From Metellina segmentata (Eukaryota > Arthropoda > Arachnida > Araneae > Tetragnathidae), in assembly GCA_947359465.1 (NCBI GenBank), contig OX375877.1:75652698-75716697 (forward strand): a stretch of 64,000 nucleotides of DNA, given 5' to 3'. Below the pieces are notes generated by a model. It did no database searches. It was not told the origin of the DNA and saw nothing but the letters and a program-made list of their open reading frames with translations. The translations under genes were made by a program, and so were the position numbers. Of the stretch, positions 51,706-64,000 are shown one piece after another. The first letter of the stretch is position 1. Each line of letters begins with the position of its first letter.

Positions 51706-53353
51706 TCTCTACTATTATAAAAGGAAGTGTTTGTCTGTTTTCTGCGCCAAAGTCCTGACGAATCTATGGCAGGCCTCGAAATAGATTTTTTACTGCAGAT
51801 GCATCTTGTGTACCTAAGTTTTTAAATTAGGTGCACAGATTATATATCATGTGCACATTTTTAAAAACTTAATTTTTGAGCATTAATGTAATGTAAACTA
51901 CTTTATTTTTTGGGTATGTTCAGATAGGTTAGTAGTAGATAGTAAATAAAAATATTTAAACAATTTTTTTTATCTGCGAAATTATTACTTCTAATGGAAT
52001 TGGAAAATGCAACCATAAATTCTCAATTTCTGCGTTCCCATAGCTCTCAATTTCTTCATTGTTTGGCCAATAACATGGCTAGAAGACAGCAAAAGCAGAC
52101 AAAAGTGGATCCTTAACAATGGATTTAAATCTGTCTTCAATCGGCGAACTGCATAGTTGGATTATGTGTCGTGTTTCTTTCAAGGTATCCGGCGCACGGC
52201 TTTCGCTTCAACAGAGCCATCTGAAAAATGTTTTGATCATCGGAAAGTTCTGGTGGCAGTGGGCCAGTGGCACAAGTAAACCCTCCTCCTGTATAAACCC
52301 GTTACGGCGCAGCGATTTTGTTTTCATATAGTGTGTATTTATGTATTTTAATTACGTTCCTTTAGGGTTGATACTAATATTTTGTTCAAACACCAAAATA
52401 AAATAAAACAAAACACGTTTTCCCTCCCCTTCTTAAAGGTTAGTTGCACTGCGTGCACCTAGCGGGAAAAAATTAGGTGCACAATTTTATTTTCATGTGC
52501 ACCCGGGTATTTCGAGCCCTGATCTATGGCACTTACAGTTATGGGATTTGGAACACAGGTAGTCCGAATTGTTTGCAATTTGGGGTAGCACCGAATTTTA
52601 AAATTCAATCTAGAACACTTTTAACTGAATTTATTGGAATTTAATTATTGTTTTCCTTAGAATGGCAACTCCCCATAAAGAGATGACAAATTCTTTATTT
52701 ATTTTTTCCATTTCCGTTTCATATTGCAGAGGAACGATTTTTCAGCAGACGCGAAACAAGCAAATAAAGTTTCAACTGGAGAAAAAGTTTTTTTTTGTCT
52801 CCTAGATCGTCAAAGATACAGTAAAAATTTGAACGGATTTGAAATCTGTGGAATATTTCACATTTGTTCGATACCTAAAAATATGATTTTCTTTACAGCA
52901 AAGGAAAGCGAAACGAATAAAAAAAAATTTTGACTGGCATTGTTTAGTTTTTTTGTTGTAAAATCAGGATTGTTAAGGATGTTTTAAAAATTTAAACGGA
53001 TTTGAAATCTGCAGAAAATTTTACACCAAATTGATGCCCTATACATTTGATTTTCTTTTAATAAATAATTTTTCAGTTAGATATTTATATTTTCGAAGAG
53101 ATTGCGACGTCAAGCCGATTAAATCTCTTTGCAATTCGAATTTGTCTGAATTTGACAATGAGCGTTGCCTGTGGTGGCTGTTATCCAAAGGCTACGAATT
53201 CCCATTTGTTTTGCGAAGCAAACCAACACCACGGGCAGCGCCGTTATGGCTGTTATCCAATAGCAATCACCGGGGGTTAGCGAGCAGTGGTCACACCTGA
53301 CCCCACAAAAAAAACTGTAGCAGGCAACGCCGTGCTGGCCACGCAGAGGCTAG
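51706..53353 (+). mobile_element. Helitron B copy split by a hAT MITE
   Basis: Starts A|TCTCTACTATTATAAAAGG; 3' end GTGCTGGCCACGCAGAGGCTAG, CTAG at 53350-53353, then T. The hAT MITE 51770-52521 lies 64 bp inside. Without it the Helitron is ~888 bp. Contains GTTTTGCGAAGCAAACC and ACACCACGGGCA modules near the 3' end. Confidence 0.88.
51770..52521. mobile_element. hAT MITE, family 2, nested in Helitron B
   Basis: Ends CAGGCCTCGAAATAG and TATTTCGAGCCCTG; perfect 8-bp duplications ATCTATGG at 51762-51769 and 52522-52529. Excising one copy restores the Helitron B core GACGAATCTATGGCACTTAC. 752 bp; relative of 22826-23392. Confidence 0.95.
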
Positions 53354-54229
53354 TCCTGTCGATAAAATCAAAAAACATCATTTCAGTATCATTCTTCCCT
53401 CACATGTTCTAATACTCTTGCTCCATCTGAAAGGACAAAGAAAACACACGAAAGTCCTGAATGCGGTCCTATATGGCTACTGTGGGTGTTATCATTTCCA
53501 ACACTTGATAAACCGGTTTTTCTTGAGTAAAAACGACCTCCCGCATCGATTGGCAATCCTTTCAAGAATCAGTAGCGCCTAAACTTGTGAAAATTATAAT
53601 GTGGGTGTCACCAAGGGTTGCCTTAATTAAAGAAAGATTTTCAAAAGGTACCCAAATAATTTTTATCATTAAAAAAGTTCATTATTTTTTAGAGGTTTTC
53701 AGTGATTGATATCAACTGTAAGAAAAATATATGAATGTAGAACATACGTATTCATGTATATGAGAAGTACATTCTGCTGAATAAAAAATGAAATGCGGTT
53801 AAGTGCCCAATGCAAAATTTCGGCGCCCAACAAAGTAAAAAAAAAGCAATAATTTTGCAATTACGACTATCGTGGGATTATTTGCTGAAGTTGGGGTGGG
53901 AAACTTGGACTCTAGCTGAAGAGATCAGTGATACGTTTTTGGTACGGTGATGAAATCAAAATTTCTCCTTTTGGGAAATAAAAATTATACTTATTTTTAC
54001 TGACTACTTTACACATTGGCTAGATTATGAAAGCCCGAAAAGCAAAACAAGATGCTTAATTTCTTTAGAATCGAATTGCCACGAAGACAGGGTCCGTAGC
54101 CTGTTCACGTGGCAGCACTCCTGGCAGCCTCATAATTCTGCAGCCGAGGGTCGAACAAAATATGTAATTTACAAGGAATATTTATAAAATAAACTCTTAA
54201 GTCAAATTTACGTTATTGTTTATTTAAAA
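53354..54229. other. Unassigned sequence
   Basis: No frame or terminal motif recognised between the two Helitron B copies. Confidence 0.4.
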
Positions 54230-55034
54230 CTAGCCATTGCGTGGCTAGCCCAACGTTTCCCGAGTCAGTTGCTTTTGTGGAGTTATTGGTTTTCTTCGCA
54301 AACCAAATGGGAATTCGAAGGCTTTTGGATAACAGTCATCACGAATTCCTAATTGGTTTGCTTCGCAAACCAAATTATGAATATTATGAACTGTGGTTTG
54401 GCTTTGCAAACCAACACCATGGGCAACTCCATAATGGTCTCGTCAATGTCAAATTCGGCATAATTCGAATTGCGAAGAGATCGAATCGGCGTAGCGTCAC
54501 GATCTCTTGCGAAAATATAAATATTCACTGGAAAAATAATTTATTAAAAGAAAATTAATTTATCCTTTTGTTGCAAAATTTTCCGCAGATTTCAAATCCG
54601 TTAAAATTTTTAATCTATCTTAACAATCCCGATTTTACAATAAAGAACTAAACAATGCCAGTCAAAATATTCGCTGTGGAATCGTTTGAGCGGAGACTAC
54701 GCATTCCCATTTAATTGCGAAGAGCGTAAGGTGAAAAAATTTGGCATGATTCCAAATGACGATTGTGACGTGACGTCAGAGGGAAAAATAGCACAATTCT
54801 GTGATTTCTTCAATTGCCGGAGCGGGACGAAACGAAGATATAAGGGTAAAAAACTATTAAATTCATTTCAAAATGTTCTAGATTGAATTTTAAAATTCAC
54901 TTCGACCCTAAAATTGCAAAACTAAATTTGGACTAACTGTGTGCCAAATCCCATTACTGTAAGTGCCATAGATTCGTCAGGACTTTGCGTGCAAGAAACA
55001 AACGAACAAACACTTTCTTTTATAATATTAGAGA
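54230..55034 (-). mobile_element. Helitron B copy, minus strand
   Basis: Minus strand starts TCTCTAATATTATAAAAG at 55034 and ends GGGCTAGCCACGCAATGGCTAG at 54230 (CTAG 54230-54233), then T. 805 bp, nearly the same length as 34561-35366. Contains GGTTTGCGAAGCAAACC palindromes and GACGTGACGTCA. Confidence 0.87.
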
Positions 55035-57304
55035 AATATGTTGTTACTCATTTTCTTTTCGCTTATAAATATCGAACAAGTTCATTACCATTTCTTAGTA
55101 CATAAAAACAATTTTCTGTGATGATTTTAAAGAGTACTCCGAAACGAAGCACATGTATTTAGCTATACTAAGTTACAGGCTTACTTGGCACAATAGGAAT
55201 ACGCTGAGAGCAAACGAAACAATTTGTTCCCAGCGCCTTGTACGATATTTGAATGCAATGAGGCACTGTAACTTATAAATGTGATTAATTTGTTAACCCC
55301 ACACATATATAATGATTTTTTGTCGTAATTAGCGTGAAATATTGAATATTTTGCCTTTTACGTGGAGCGTAGTAATTTCATTTAGAATCGCGCGCCAGCC
55401 AATAAGAGCCAACCAGCATTTTTCCGCGCGCTCTCGATTCTTGTTGGCGACATTGGCAGATATTTAGTATTTACTTTTACTTATCTTTCAGCTTACGTGC
55501 GTTGCATTTGTTGATAGAATTTGAATCTACATTTATGTATTTTGTAATTAATTATGGAATTAACTCCGGATTCTAACTAAATTTCGCTGAATTTTATATA
55601 TATAATGAATTTCTAAAATTGTGATAAATACAACCTTTCCATAAGGGTTTTTAAGGAGGTTCATATCCTATTTATGGAATATGTGATGATTTATTTAGAG
55701 GACACTCAAGGTTATTCTATTTATTTTACAAAGTTATTATATTTTTTATTCTATTAAAATTTTGTAGTAATGTTAAACAATAATCAATAAAAAAATATTT
55801 ACGTACATTACTTACAAAAATTGTTATAAATATAGTTCTAAAAATTAAAAGTTTAAAAAAATTATATGTTCTCTTCAATTTTATAAACTATTATATTTTT
55901 TAATGAGTAATATTTTTAGAATTCTTAAAATTTAAGATTGCTTTAATCTTGTGTACCCTCTAAATAAACAATCACATTAGCCATAAGAAGTATATTGATT
56001 AATATTGAATGAAAATAACTCAATATTGTGAAATGTCGAAAACCGATATTTAGTATTATTGCCAGGAGGTCATTTTTACTCTGGGCAATATTGACCGACA
56101 TATAGCACCCCGGCAAGAAAAGTGACAGCTCAAAATTGCAGCATTTTTGAAAAAAATTACAACTTTAAGGATACTATAAAACTTATATTAAAATACAAGT
56201 TTTAACTAATTGAAGTACAATCTTCTTTTAAATTTCAGGCAAGTATTTATTGCGGTAAATTCTATTATATTCTTTCGAACAGTAATATAACACTCTGGGG
56301 CACACCTCATACATATTTTTCAATGACGACCTTAAAAATTTCATTTGCTATCTGGGATACTTCTTTTTGAAAATTTTTAGGAAGCAATAACTTAAACAAA
56401 TACCATTGCAAATTCAAAAAATATCTTTCGATGTTATCTATTACTAACTGTATAAAAATGTCTTAAAACTACTAAAATTGTGCTTTTCTAATATCAACTG
56501 ACAGGCAAGCTGTCAAAACATTTACGTTCTAAATTTAAGGCCAAATTAGATTAATGCGCCAAGTTGGAAGCTTGTAAGTATGACGTCTCCTCGAAACATC
56601 TCACTGTAACCCAACAGTAGACGGATCACTCACTTTACCCCTCCGCGAGGGCGGGGCGCCTGTGCCAAGAAACGTTGCAATCTAGTATAGTTTCATTATA
56701 ATCAAATTGCCACGCAGACGGAGTCCTTCAGTTCTATTCGCAGACGGAAACATCGACAAGAAATTGAAATTTAAGATCCAACGCTCCCCCAAAATAAAAC
56801 AGAAAAAGCTTTACTCTTTCTTCTTGGCGACTGAAATCCTGCAACTCCCCCAATTCTACCACTATTACATACAATTACTACCTTTTGTCGTACCGTCAAT
56901 TATAACAATACATTTCATTTCGAACAGCCATTGATAAGCTCCTCCTATTTATTATTAAGTATTTTTATTTATTTATTTATTATTTTTCTTTCAAGATTTC
57001 AACTAAAAAAACTTACTTTGGACTGGACTTAACTTTCTGACAGAAAAAAAACCCTCAATACTTAAAAAAACCTGTTAGCTAGAGAGTAAAAAACTATTGT
57101 TAATACACACACATTTTTTTGTAATTAATGGCCGGGTAATTCCGCATCGATTTGATTGCAAGGAATGATTGCAAGATCTAATATAAAAACTTTAATTTAA
57201 AGTTTAAATACATATTTATAATACAGTACTGGATTCTCGCCACATATCAGAAAATATAATTAAAAACTAACGTAATCATGACAGGTTCTTCTGCATTCGT
57301 GCTG
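55035..57304. other. Long unassigned AT-rich stretch
   Basis: Only features seen: a GC-rich island CCTCCGCGAGGGCGGGGCGCC at ~56640-56660 with a short palindrome (CCGCG), and long A/T runs. Frame 56707-56934 has no domain. Confidence 0.4.
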
Positions 57305-57567
57305 TCTACTATTATGAAAAGAAGTGTTTATCTGTGTTTTCTGCCAGCTAAGTCCTGACGAATCTATAGCACTTACAGTAATGGGATTTCACATACAGGT
57401 AGTCGGCAATTTTAATTTTTTTATTTAATTCAATTAATTAAAATTTAATCTAGAACATTTTAAAATGAATTTAATGAAATTTAATTATTATTGTTTTTTT
57501 TGGAATGGCAACAGCATAAAGATATGACAGATTCTAAATTTATTTTTCCATTTTCATTTGGCGCGGA
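57305..57567 (+). mobile_element. Helitron B 5' fragment
   Basis: TCTACTATTATGAAAAGAAG, then GACGAATCTATAGCACTTAC, ATTAAAATTTAATCTAGAAC and the TTCATTTGGCGCGGA block. Truncated at ~57567; no 3' hairpin follows. Confidence 0.75.
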
Positions 57568-59223
57568 AGGAAGAAAGTAACCCAATAAAAGTATAAAATG
57601 TTTGAAAATTGATAGTCCAAGATAAAGATAAAAGGTGGATTAAAACATAAAACATATTTAAATAATTTCAGCTTATAACTAATGAAACAGAATTCACAAT
57701 TTACATATGCGTAGAGTATTGAAAGTGAAATTTGAACTGTTGAACTATAAAAGAATTTGAGAAAATAGATCTCCGAGTCAAAAAAAAAACCTAGAGGATA
57801 TTCAAAAACACACAAAACGTAAAATACAATAATTTTCCCCATCCAAAATCCCAGAGAATCATAGCAGACGAGAAAATTGTTTTGGTTCACCTCAACCGAA
57901 AAAAAAATTCCCAAGAACAAAATTAGAATACACATTTGAAGAGGTGTGTCCCCCCCCCCCTCCAAAAAAAAGTGGTATCTCTGTCATTAATCTCAGTCAG
58001 TTTTCATTTTCTTTATTGCGTACGCAGCGCCATCTTGGTCCAACCATATATTATTTTTCCCGCCGAATAAATTTCGATTTCAGAACGAAAAGATAGACGT
58101 TTGTTTTTCACCCTTTATGAGTAGTCAGAGCAAAAACTTTCATTTCGTGGATTGTGTGCTAGTCATTTAGTTCGTCCTTCGCGATGTTCGGACTCAACTA
58201 ATCTCATTATCTGGAACTTTTGGCTGAATTGCAGGCAAGTTCTTTTCTACATTCTTTCTAATTTTTCCAATAAATTCTTTCCCAATTATAATGACTCTGA
58301 AACTACGTTTGGATTCAACAACGCATTTTTCTTCTGTAATTCAGATAGCCCGTTGTGTTGCTCTAGTACGACGTTAACTAAAATTACCGTTACCATTCTG
58401 TAATTCAGATATCATTCGTTTTCGTACTGTACCGTTTTCTGTTCTGGAACAGAATTCCTAGTTCCAATGTTTCTCTATATTCTTAAAATGTAAGAGCAGC
58501 TGTGAAAAACACTCACTAGCGTATTAAATTGTTCATGAAGTGAGACAAGCATGAGAATGTGTGAAGGTAAATTCTTTTTCTATTATACCTCATGGTTTTT
58601 TTGTTGAATTGCGACATTTATCGAGTTTCATTATAATGATAACTTGTTGAACATGTTACGACCAGAAAAATAATGGAAATAGTACCTATTATGGAACATT
58701 TGATCAATTTATAATTAATGGTAACGAAACACACATACTTATAAGGCTTAGATACCGAAATAAGTGGGTAACAAAGGTTTCTCATTTCTGTTTTAATCTC
58801 TCATTGTTGTGTTGTGAATCTAATTTTTTGTTTACGTTTAGTGTTGGTCGTATTACAATTCGCATACGAGTTTCGCAATGCTCTCCAAATTCGCGGAGAT
58901 TTTCAAATGGAAATGTTTTCAGGTTTCCCCAAAATCATGTGGAAAGCATAACTACTCATGAGCTTCAATAATCTTCATGCTACGTAAAACATATTAAATG
59001 GAATTTCTGTATGCGTTTTTAATTTTTCTTTTCGAATTCACTTTTTCGTTCCCCAATTGTATTTCTCAATATGTTATATTTTGTTATCAATTTAAAAAAA
59101 CTTGATTTGCTTATATTTTAATAATGATTTTGTAGTCGTATTTCATCGCATTTGTATCGTAATTTTAATAAATCATACCGACATATTTTTCGAATCCATT
59201 TTTATGCATTCCTAATCTGTTTA
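57568..59223. other. Unassigned AT-rich DNA
   Basis: A minus-strand 141-codon frame (57540-57965) is hydrophobic, AT-driven and overlaps the Helitron fragment, so not called. CCCGTTGTGTTGCTCTAGTA at ~58350 followed by CGACGTTAACTAAAATTACC resembles the SINE-2 tail. Confidence 0.35.
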
Positions 59224-60028
59224 CAGGGTGGTAACAGAACCTGGAAAACCGGGAAATCAGGGAATTCTCAGGGAACTTTTTATTTCTGGAAAAATCAGGG
59301 AAATCTCAGGGAAAATTTCCAAATTTTACAAAAATCGGAAATTTTGACAATTTAAACGGCTACCATTATTGTTTGTCCTATTTAGAGATGCGCGATTACG
59401 AGTGCTTTTGAGAATAGGATAAATCGTATTCGCCGAAATTGTAATTCGAATAAAGAACCATAGCGTCGTAATTTTTTAACACCACGAAAACTACCGTTTA
59501 TTTCGCGGCTACAGCGTCTTGGTCGCCGTAAGGCTAGCGATTTAACTTGTGGGATACAATTTGAAATTTGTGTAACAAATGATGTTTTCTGTGTATTAAA
59601 TTAATCATTTTGGTCTGTAATTGTATTTCTGTAGAATTTTTTGTTATGTATATTTGCATTTGGTTTCAATGAATAGTATGACAATGCAGAGTCAGGTGTA
59701 AAAAGTTCATAATTAAAAATATTTTGCATTTTTTCTCCAGTTTATTCAATTGCAATTATAAGAGTTCCGTTACGGTTTCCAACCCTTACAATAGCAATTA
59801 AAATATCTGTAGAGAAAAAATACAAAATATTTGTGGAGAATTATCCTTTTACCGCCTCTGACCCTAAATATTTAAAAATAGTGTTGTGTGGATTCTGTAT
59901 ATTGATACCAATCACGGATCACGACATTTCTTAAGGGAATTGTTAAATCAGGGAAATTTTTGTGGGACTATCAGGGAAATCATGGAAATATCAGGGAACT
60001 TTTTTTCAAGGATTTTGTTGCCACCCTG
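59224..60028. mobile_element. hAT element (CAGGGTGGTAACA)
   Basis: Ends CAGGGTGGTAACAGAACCTG and, inverted, CAGGGTGGCAACAAAATCC. Sub-terminal GGGAAATCAGGGAA-type repeats at both ends (59250-59310 and 59940-60000). 805 bp. Flanks TCTGTTTA and TGTTAGTA do not make a clean duplication, so hAT identity rests on the ends. No transposase. Confidence 0.75.
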
Positions 60029-60409
60029 TGTTAGTAATGTAATTAATTTTAAGTAATGCATTGAAGTTCTAAAATTGAATTGCCATGGAAAACTGACGTA
60101 AAACGTATATTACGAATACACACTTCATTTCACAGTACGTTCAACCGCCTTACCATCAAAGCCTAAAACGAAAGTTATTTGTCGATTCTGTGACTAAAAT
60201 TAATAAACAGTTGAAATTGAGTTCAATAAGTTTTAATTCTTGTGGCCAATTTTTTCAACATTCAATAATACCTTTAATTTTTCCTTTTCACAATTACAAA
60301 ATATGGCCATCAAAAATTGATCTCTGAATATGAATGAGCACAAATGCTTGTATTTCTAAAAAATTTCCTCTGACTTCCGAAATTACTTTTTACTATTCTT
60401 AGCAAATCA
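60029..60409. other. Unassigned AT-rich DNA
   Basis: Nothing recognised between the hAT and the Helitron. Confidence 0.4.
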
Positions 60410-61426
60410 GTATTTTGTTTATCTGTTTTTCTGCCCGCTAAGTCCTGAGGAATCTATGGCACTTAAAGTAATGTTATTTGGCACACAGGTAGTCCAAATT
60501 TTTTGCTATTTTGGGGTCGCGGCGAATTTTAAAATTCAATCTAGAACATTTTTAAATGAATTTAAGAAATGTAATTATTTTTGTTTTTTGAAGGGCAACA
60601 GCATACGAGATTATATTCTCAATTTATTTTTTTTCGTTTTCATTTTGCACGGAGTTAATTTTTCAGCGTACGATAAAAAACAAAGTTTTAACTTTAGTCA
60701 TGTGGTTCTTTTTTATCTCCTACATAGATATCACCAGATAGATACCTAAAGATGTGATTTTATTTAAAAAAATAAAATATTTAAATTGAATATATTTTAT
60801 AATTTTGCAAGAGAATGTGACGTCACGCAACATTCGCGTTCCGAAAATAAACAGATTACATTTCCTGCTCTCTTACGATTTCAGCAAAGAAAAGCAAAAG
60901 AATTATTTTGGTTGCCATTGTTTTGTTCTTTTTTGTAAAATCGGGATCGTTAAAGATAAATTAAAAATTTCAACGAATTTGAAATCTATGGAAAATTTGA
61001 CACCAGATATATACTTAAAATACGTTTGATTTTCTTTTAATAAATAATTTTTCAATTAAATATTTATATTTTCGCTAGAGATTGTAACGTCACGCCGAAT
61101 TTCCTTTTGGTTTGTTTCGCAAACCAACACCACGGGAAACTCCGTTATGGCTGTTATTCAATAGGCTACAAATTAGCAAACCAACACCACGGGCAACTCC
61201 GTTATGGCTGTTATTCAATAGGCTACAAGTTAGCAAACCAACACCACGGGCAACTCCGTTATGGCTGTTATTTAATAGGCTACAAATTAGCAAACCAACA
61301 CCACGGGCAACTTCGTTATGTCTGTTATTCAATTGGCTACAAATTTCCATTTGTAAAAATAATATTACAATAATCCCACAAAAGCAACTGGCACAGGAAA
61401 CGCCGGGCTAGCCACGAAATGGCTAG
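60410..61426 (+). mobile_element. Helitron B copy with internal 57-bp tandem repeat
   Basis: Core TATGGCACTTAAAGTAATG and CACAGGTAGTCCAAATT, 3' end GGGCTAGCCACGAAATGGCTAG with CTAG at 61423-61426, then T. The 5' TCTCTACTA terminus is lost or mutated. About 1.0 kb. The 57-bp array at 61121-61350 makes it longer than its relatives. Confidence 0.82.
61121..61350 (+). repeat. 57-bp tandem repeat, four copies
   Basis: AAACCAACACCACGGG starts at 61121, 61178, 61235 and 61292. The unit also has CTCCGTTATGGCTGTTATTC. As 57 is a multiple of 3, frames stay open on both strands, producing repetitive pseudo-proteins. Confidence 0.93.
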
Positions 61427-63599
61427 TAATAAATATAATAATTACAGGATCGCTGAAAAAGTAAGTTTGGAATAATGTTCAAATTTGATATTCGGGTGTC
61501 TACAAATACAATTGAAGATTCGAGTGATAGAATGGGTTATGTGACATTTGTTTACATATTGGGATTATTAAAGTATCGAAGTTGCCTTGGGTTAAGGTAT
61601 GTGTAAGAAAAAATACTTTGAAGAGAACCCCTATGCGGATACTTACATTAATCCCAAACTCCTCCTTCCAACTCATCTAGTAAATTACTAATGATTTTGA
61701 GGTAAAATATCTCGAAACTACAAAAATGTCACATAACCCCTTCTTCCACTCACCCCTTCAATTCATCTCTATCTACGAATACCAACTTTCTATTTGATGA
61801 TGATCCCTGTAATTGATAGCAACTTTAGGATTGAATATCTCCGTACATGAAGTTATTGAAGTCATAACATTTCATATTTAGACTAATTTGAACGACGCGG
61901 AATCGGATTATGGCATCAATACATGATGTTTACATTAGAATTTTCGTTGTTTGTGCAAATTTTGATATGAAGACGTCCCTTTATGCATTTTTTTTTTTGG
62001 ATTTGAATTTGTAGAGAACGTTATTTCCTATGATACCTTTGAATTTCCTCTAAAATGAATATTGCACGAAATAAAAGCGTTTGATGTCTGTGTGTGTCCA
62101 AATGATTGAATATATTTTCCTCCATATTTGCATACTGTGAGTACTAACATTAATTTAGTGACTGAACTGCGTTGTTCAAGTCTGTCCGTCGTCCCGTTCT
62201 ATGTTCGATTTTGTGTATGTTTGTACGACTATCACAAAAAACTGAATGTTTGAGACTTATGATAAAGAGAATAAAATACAGAACAAGACCTTTTAAAATA
62301 GGACTGATAGCTAATATGGTAATCTTGGATTCAGGATTGTTGGATACTTTGAGGTTTATGGATACGACAGTTGTCGCCTTGTATTTTTTTAATCATTCGG
62401 TTTTTTTTTTAAATTTTGTCCGTAAAATTCCAAGAATCTGTTGTACTGAAGAAACATAAACTCATTCCCTTTTGTTCGAAGCTTTTTTTTTAATGTTTTA
62501 TGATGTATTTCTGGATTTTCAATTTGATGTTTTACGTTCAATAACTAATCAAAGGTAACTAGTGGTTTAGTTAGTTTGAAAACATTTTTAATCGTTAGAT
62601 GAGTATTATATGCATTCTGAGTAACATTTGCATGCTCTAGAGACTTTTCTATCTTACTAAAAATATTTAATTTCAACAAAAATGTTAAACATGACAGCTG
62701 TAAAAATTGTGTTTTTAACAATTGTGTTCATTGATTAGAGTGTGGTAGTTGTTACATAAATGATGAATATGAATTACAAATGAACAAAATCGGAAGTTAG
62801 TTGACCAATTCAACCTGAGTAACGCCGGGTAATTCTGCTGATTGGCAGTAAGAACGCTGAACTGATTGATCACTGATAGATTAGACTCATTTGCTTGTTG
62901 AAATCAGATGGGAAAGATGTCAATTTCTTATAGGTAGGTGGTTTGAATTATCTGCTTTACCATTTTTGAATTTTAAATACCAGATTTCGTTGACATAAGG
63001 TTAAATGGAGAGTTGCGCTAGAGAAGTAAATTGTTTAATAAGAGGAATTTAAATTGTGCTATATTAAAAAAAAATGTATAATTCATGAAATGAAGTTTCG
63101 TGTGCTTCACTTATTCAGATAATATTCTTTGAAGTTCTGAATAAGTTGTCTTGCGTATAGAAATTAAAACGTGAATAGTTTTTAAAATCTTTTTTTGAAG
63201 GCGAGTAACCAGAAATTTAACTGTTATTATATCTTAGATTTTCTGTCAACGTCCAAGTAATGAATGTAAAAAATAAATTGTTACGAATACGATAAATGTA
63301 TTTCCTAGAAGTCGTATGGATGTGTTTTTTATAAATGATATTTTTGTTCTTGCTATTTTCTGAATTTTGCAGTTTGGAATTTTATTCCGTAATTGTTCCA
63401 GATACCACAATCTAAAGCTTCGTAGAGACCTGATCAATGAACCGAACAACGATCCGAACATCAAACAGAACGGAGAATAGACTAATTTCGCTGAACTGAA
63501 CGGTGTTGTGCTGTTCCCAGAAATATCTTGTAAACAACTTTGGAAGCTACAGTGGCGTATATTTATATTCCTTTTTCGTTAGACGTGAAGCAAAATCAA
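61427..63599. other. Long unassigned AT-rich stretch
   Basis: No TE ends or domains recognised. Frame 62172-62459 is open without a recognisable domain. Confidence 0.35.
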
Positions 63600-63890
63600 G
63601 AAGATGGCAAATATATTCATATACTCAAAAGAAGTACAGAAAATGCTGGCAGTTTAGTAAGTGAATTAAAGTTTCAAGCTGTAAGTGTACATTACAAAAT
63701 TTCAGAAGGATGTCACCTGATTTTGAGTATTTATTAAACAAAATTGGTAAAAAAAATAGAAAAACAGGATACTGTACAAAGAAAATCAATATCAGCTCAA
63801 GTTAGGTTGGCATTAACCCTCCGCTTCTTAGAAACAGTAGATTCATACAGCAGTCTTCAATATTTATTTGGATGTCTTGCTTGCCACAAT
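63600..63890 (+). pseudogene. HARBI1-like (PIF/Harbinger) transposase N-terminal remnant
   Basis: Reads RMSPDFEYLLNKIGKK (~63707), a frameshift in an A-run (~63748), then IEKQDTVQRKSISAQVRLAL and TLRFLETVDSYSSLQYLFG to ~63870. The 'RMSPxxFExLLxxIxPxIxKxDTxxRxxIsaxERLAxTLRFLATGDSYxSL' pattern is the helix-turn-helix-bearing N-terminus of Harbinger nucleases. The catalytic DDE part would lie beyond the similarity end or the window edge; 63890-64000 shows no continuation. Confidence 0.78.
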
Positions 63891-64000
63891 AACTCGTGTT
63901 GGTATTGAAAACATTTTTCTTCCACCACTCCATTGCAACTGTCTCGAATACCTAAGCCTACCAAATAATTACACAAAGAATAATAATAAACAAATTATAT

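Noticed and set aside
56640..56660. CpG-island promoter
   Set aside because: About 20 GC-rich bases only, with no gene on either side.
57540..57965. 141-codon hydrophobic minus-strand frame
   Set aside because: AT-driven Phe/Leu/Tyr-rich translation overlapping a Helitron fragment, with no domain.
61090..61411. Overlapping repetitive proteins on both strands
   Set aside because: Produced by a 57-bp tandem repeat, a multiple of three, inside a Helitron.

Overview
The window reads as repeat-rich nuclear DNA of an animal, most likely an arthropod. It is AT-rich, has no operon-like gene packing or bacterial signals, and is made almost wholly of transposable elements (TEs) of families common in arthropod genomes: BEL/Pao, I-type LINE, hAT, PIF/Harbinger, Tc1/mariner and Helitron, plus tRNA-derived SINEs and tandem satellites. 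I found no host gene I would defend, so the species cannot be named from this sequence. Protein-family recognition is from memory of motifs, not from a search. Layout, left to right. 1-5000: a 3' SINE scrap, a possible Copia gag scrap, then a 5'-truncated I-type LINE whose RT-RNase H frame is open for 941 codons. 5430-6105: a 70-bp minisatellite followed by a tRNA-derived SINE. 7440-7810: a second SINE family. 9061-15705: a degenerate BEL/Pao retrotransposon on the minus strand with LTRs, primer-binding site, polypurine tract, gag, protease, RT, RNase H and integrase, split by a LINE insertion carrying a 14-bp target duplication. 15.8-18.9 kb: three Helitron pieces with SINE pieces between. 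21.2-23.4 kb: two short hAT elements with 8-bp target duplications. 26.0-28.3 kb: a hAT element inside a SINE, its left end amplified into a six-copy 221-bp array. 28.5-30.4 kb: a ~241-bp satellite with ABB higher-order order. 30.9-36.4 kb: a short hAT, then a 4.46-kb hAT whose transposase is split by a Tc1-like element (itself split by a hAT MITE) and two Helitrons joined with no base between them. 37-40 kb: SINE, paired MITEs and a hAT. 41.0-43.9 kb: a ZMYM1-like hAT. 44.7-46.0 kb: a solo LTR inside a Helitron fragment and a Harbinger MITE. 46.2-48.9 kb: a DNA transposon with ~325-bp modular inverted repeats and an unusual broken transposase, the best candidate for something under-described. 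49-61.4 kb: more Helitrons, a mariner-like scrap, a LINE scrap and hATs, with long unassigned AT-rich stretches. 63.6-63.9 kb: a HARBI1-like transposase remnant. How the parts relate: nothing here forms a pathway. The information lies in the nesting order. At least ten insertions have target duplications or empty-site reconstructions readable by eye, giving a relative chronology: old hAT and BEL/Pao bodies, then Tc1, SINE and Helitron B, then MITE-sized hATs, Helitron A and a solo LTR. Almost every coding remnant carries frameshifts or stops; the exception is the LINE ORF at 2139-4964.
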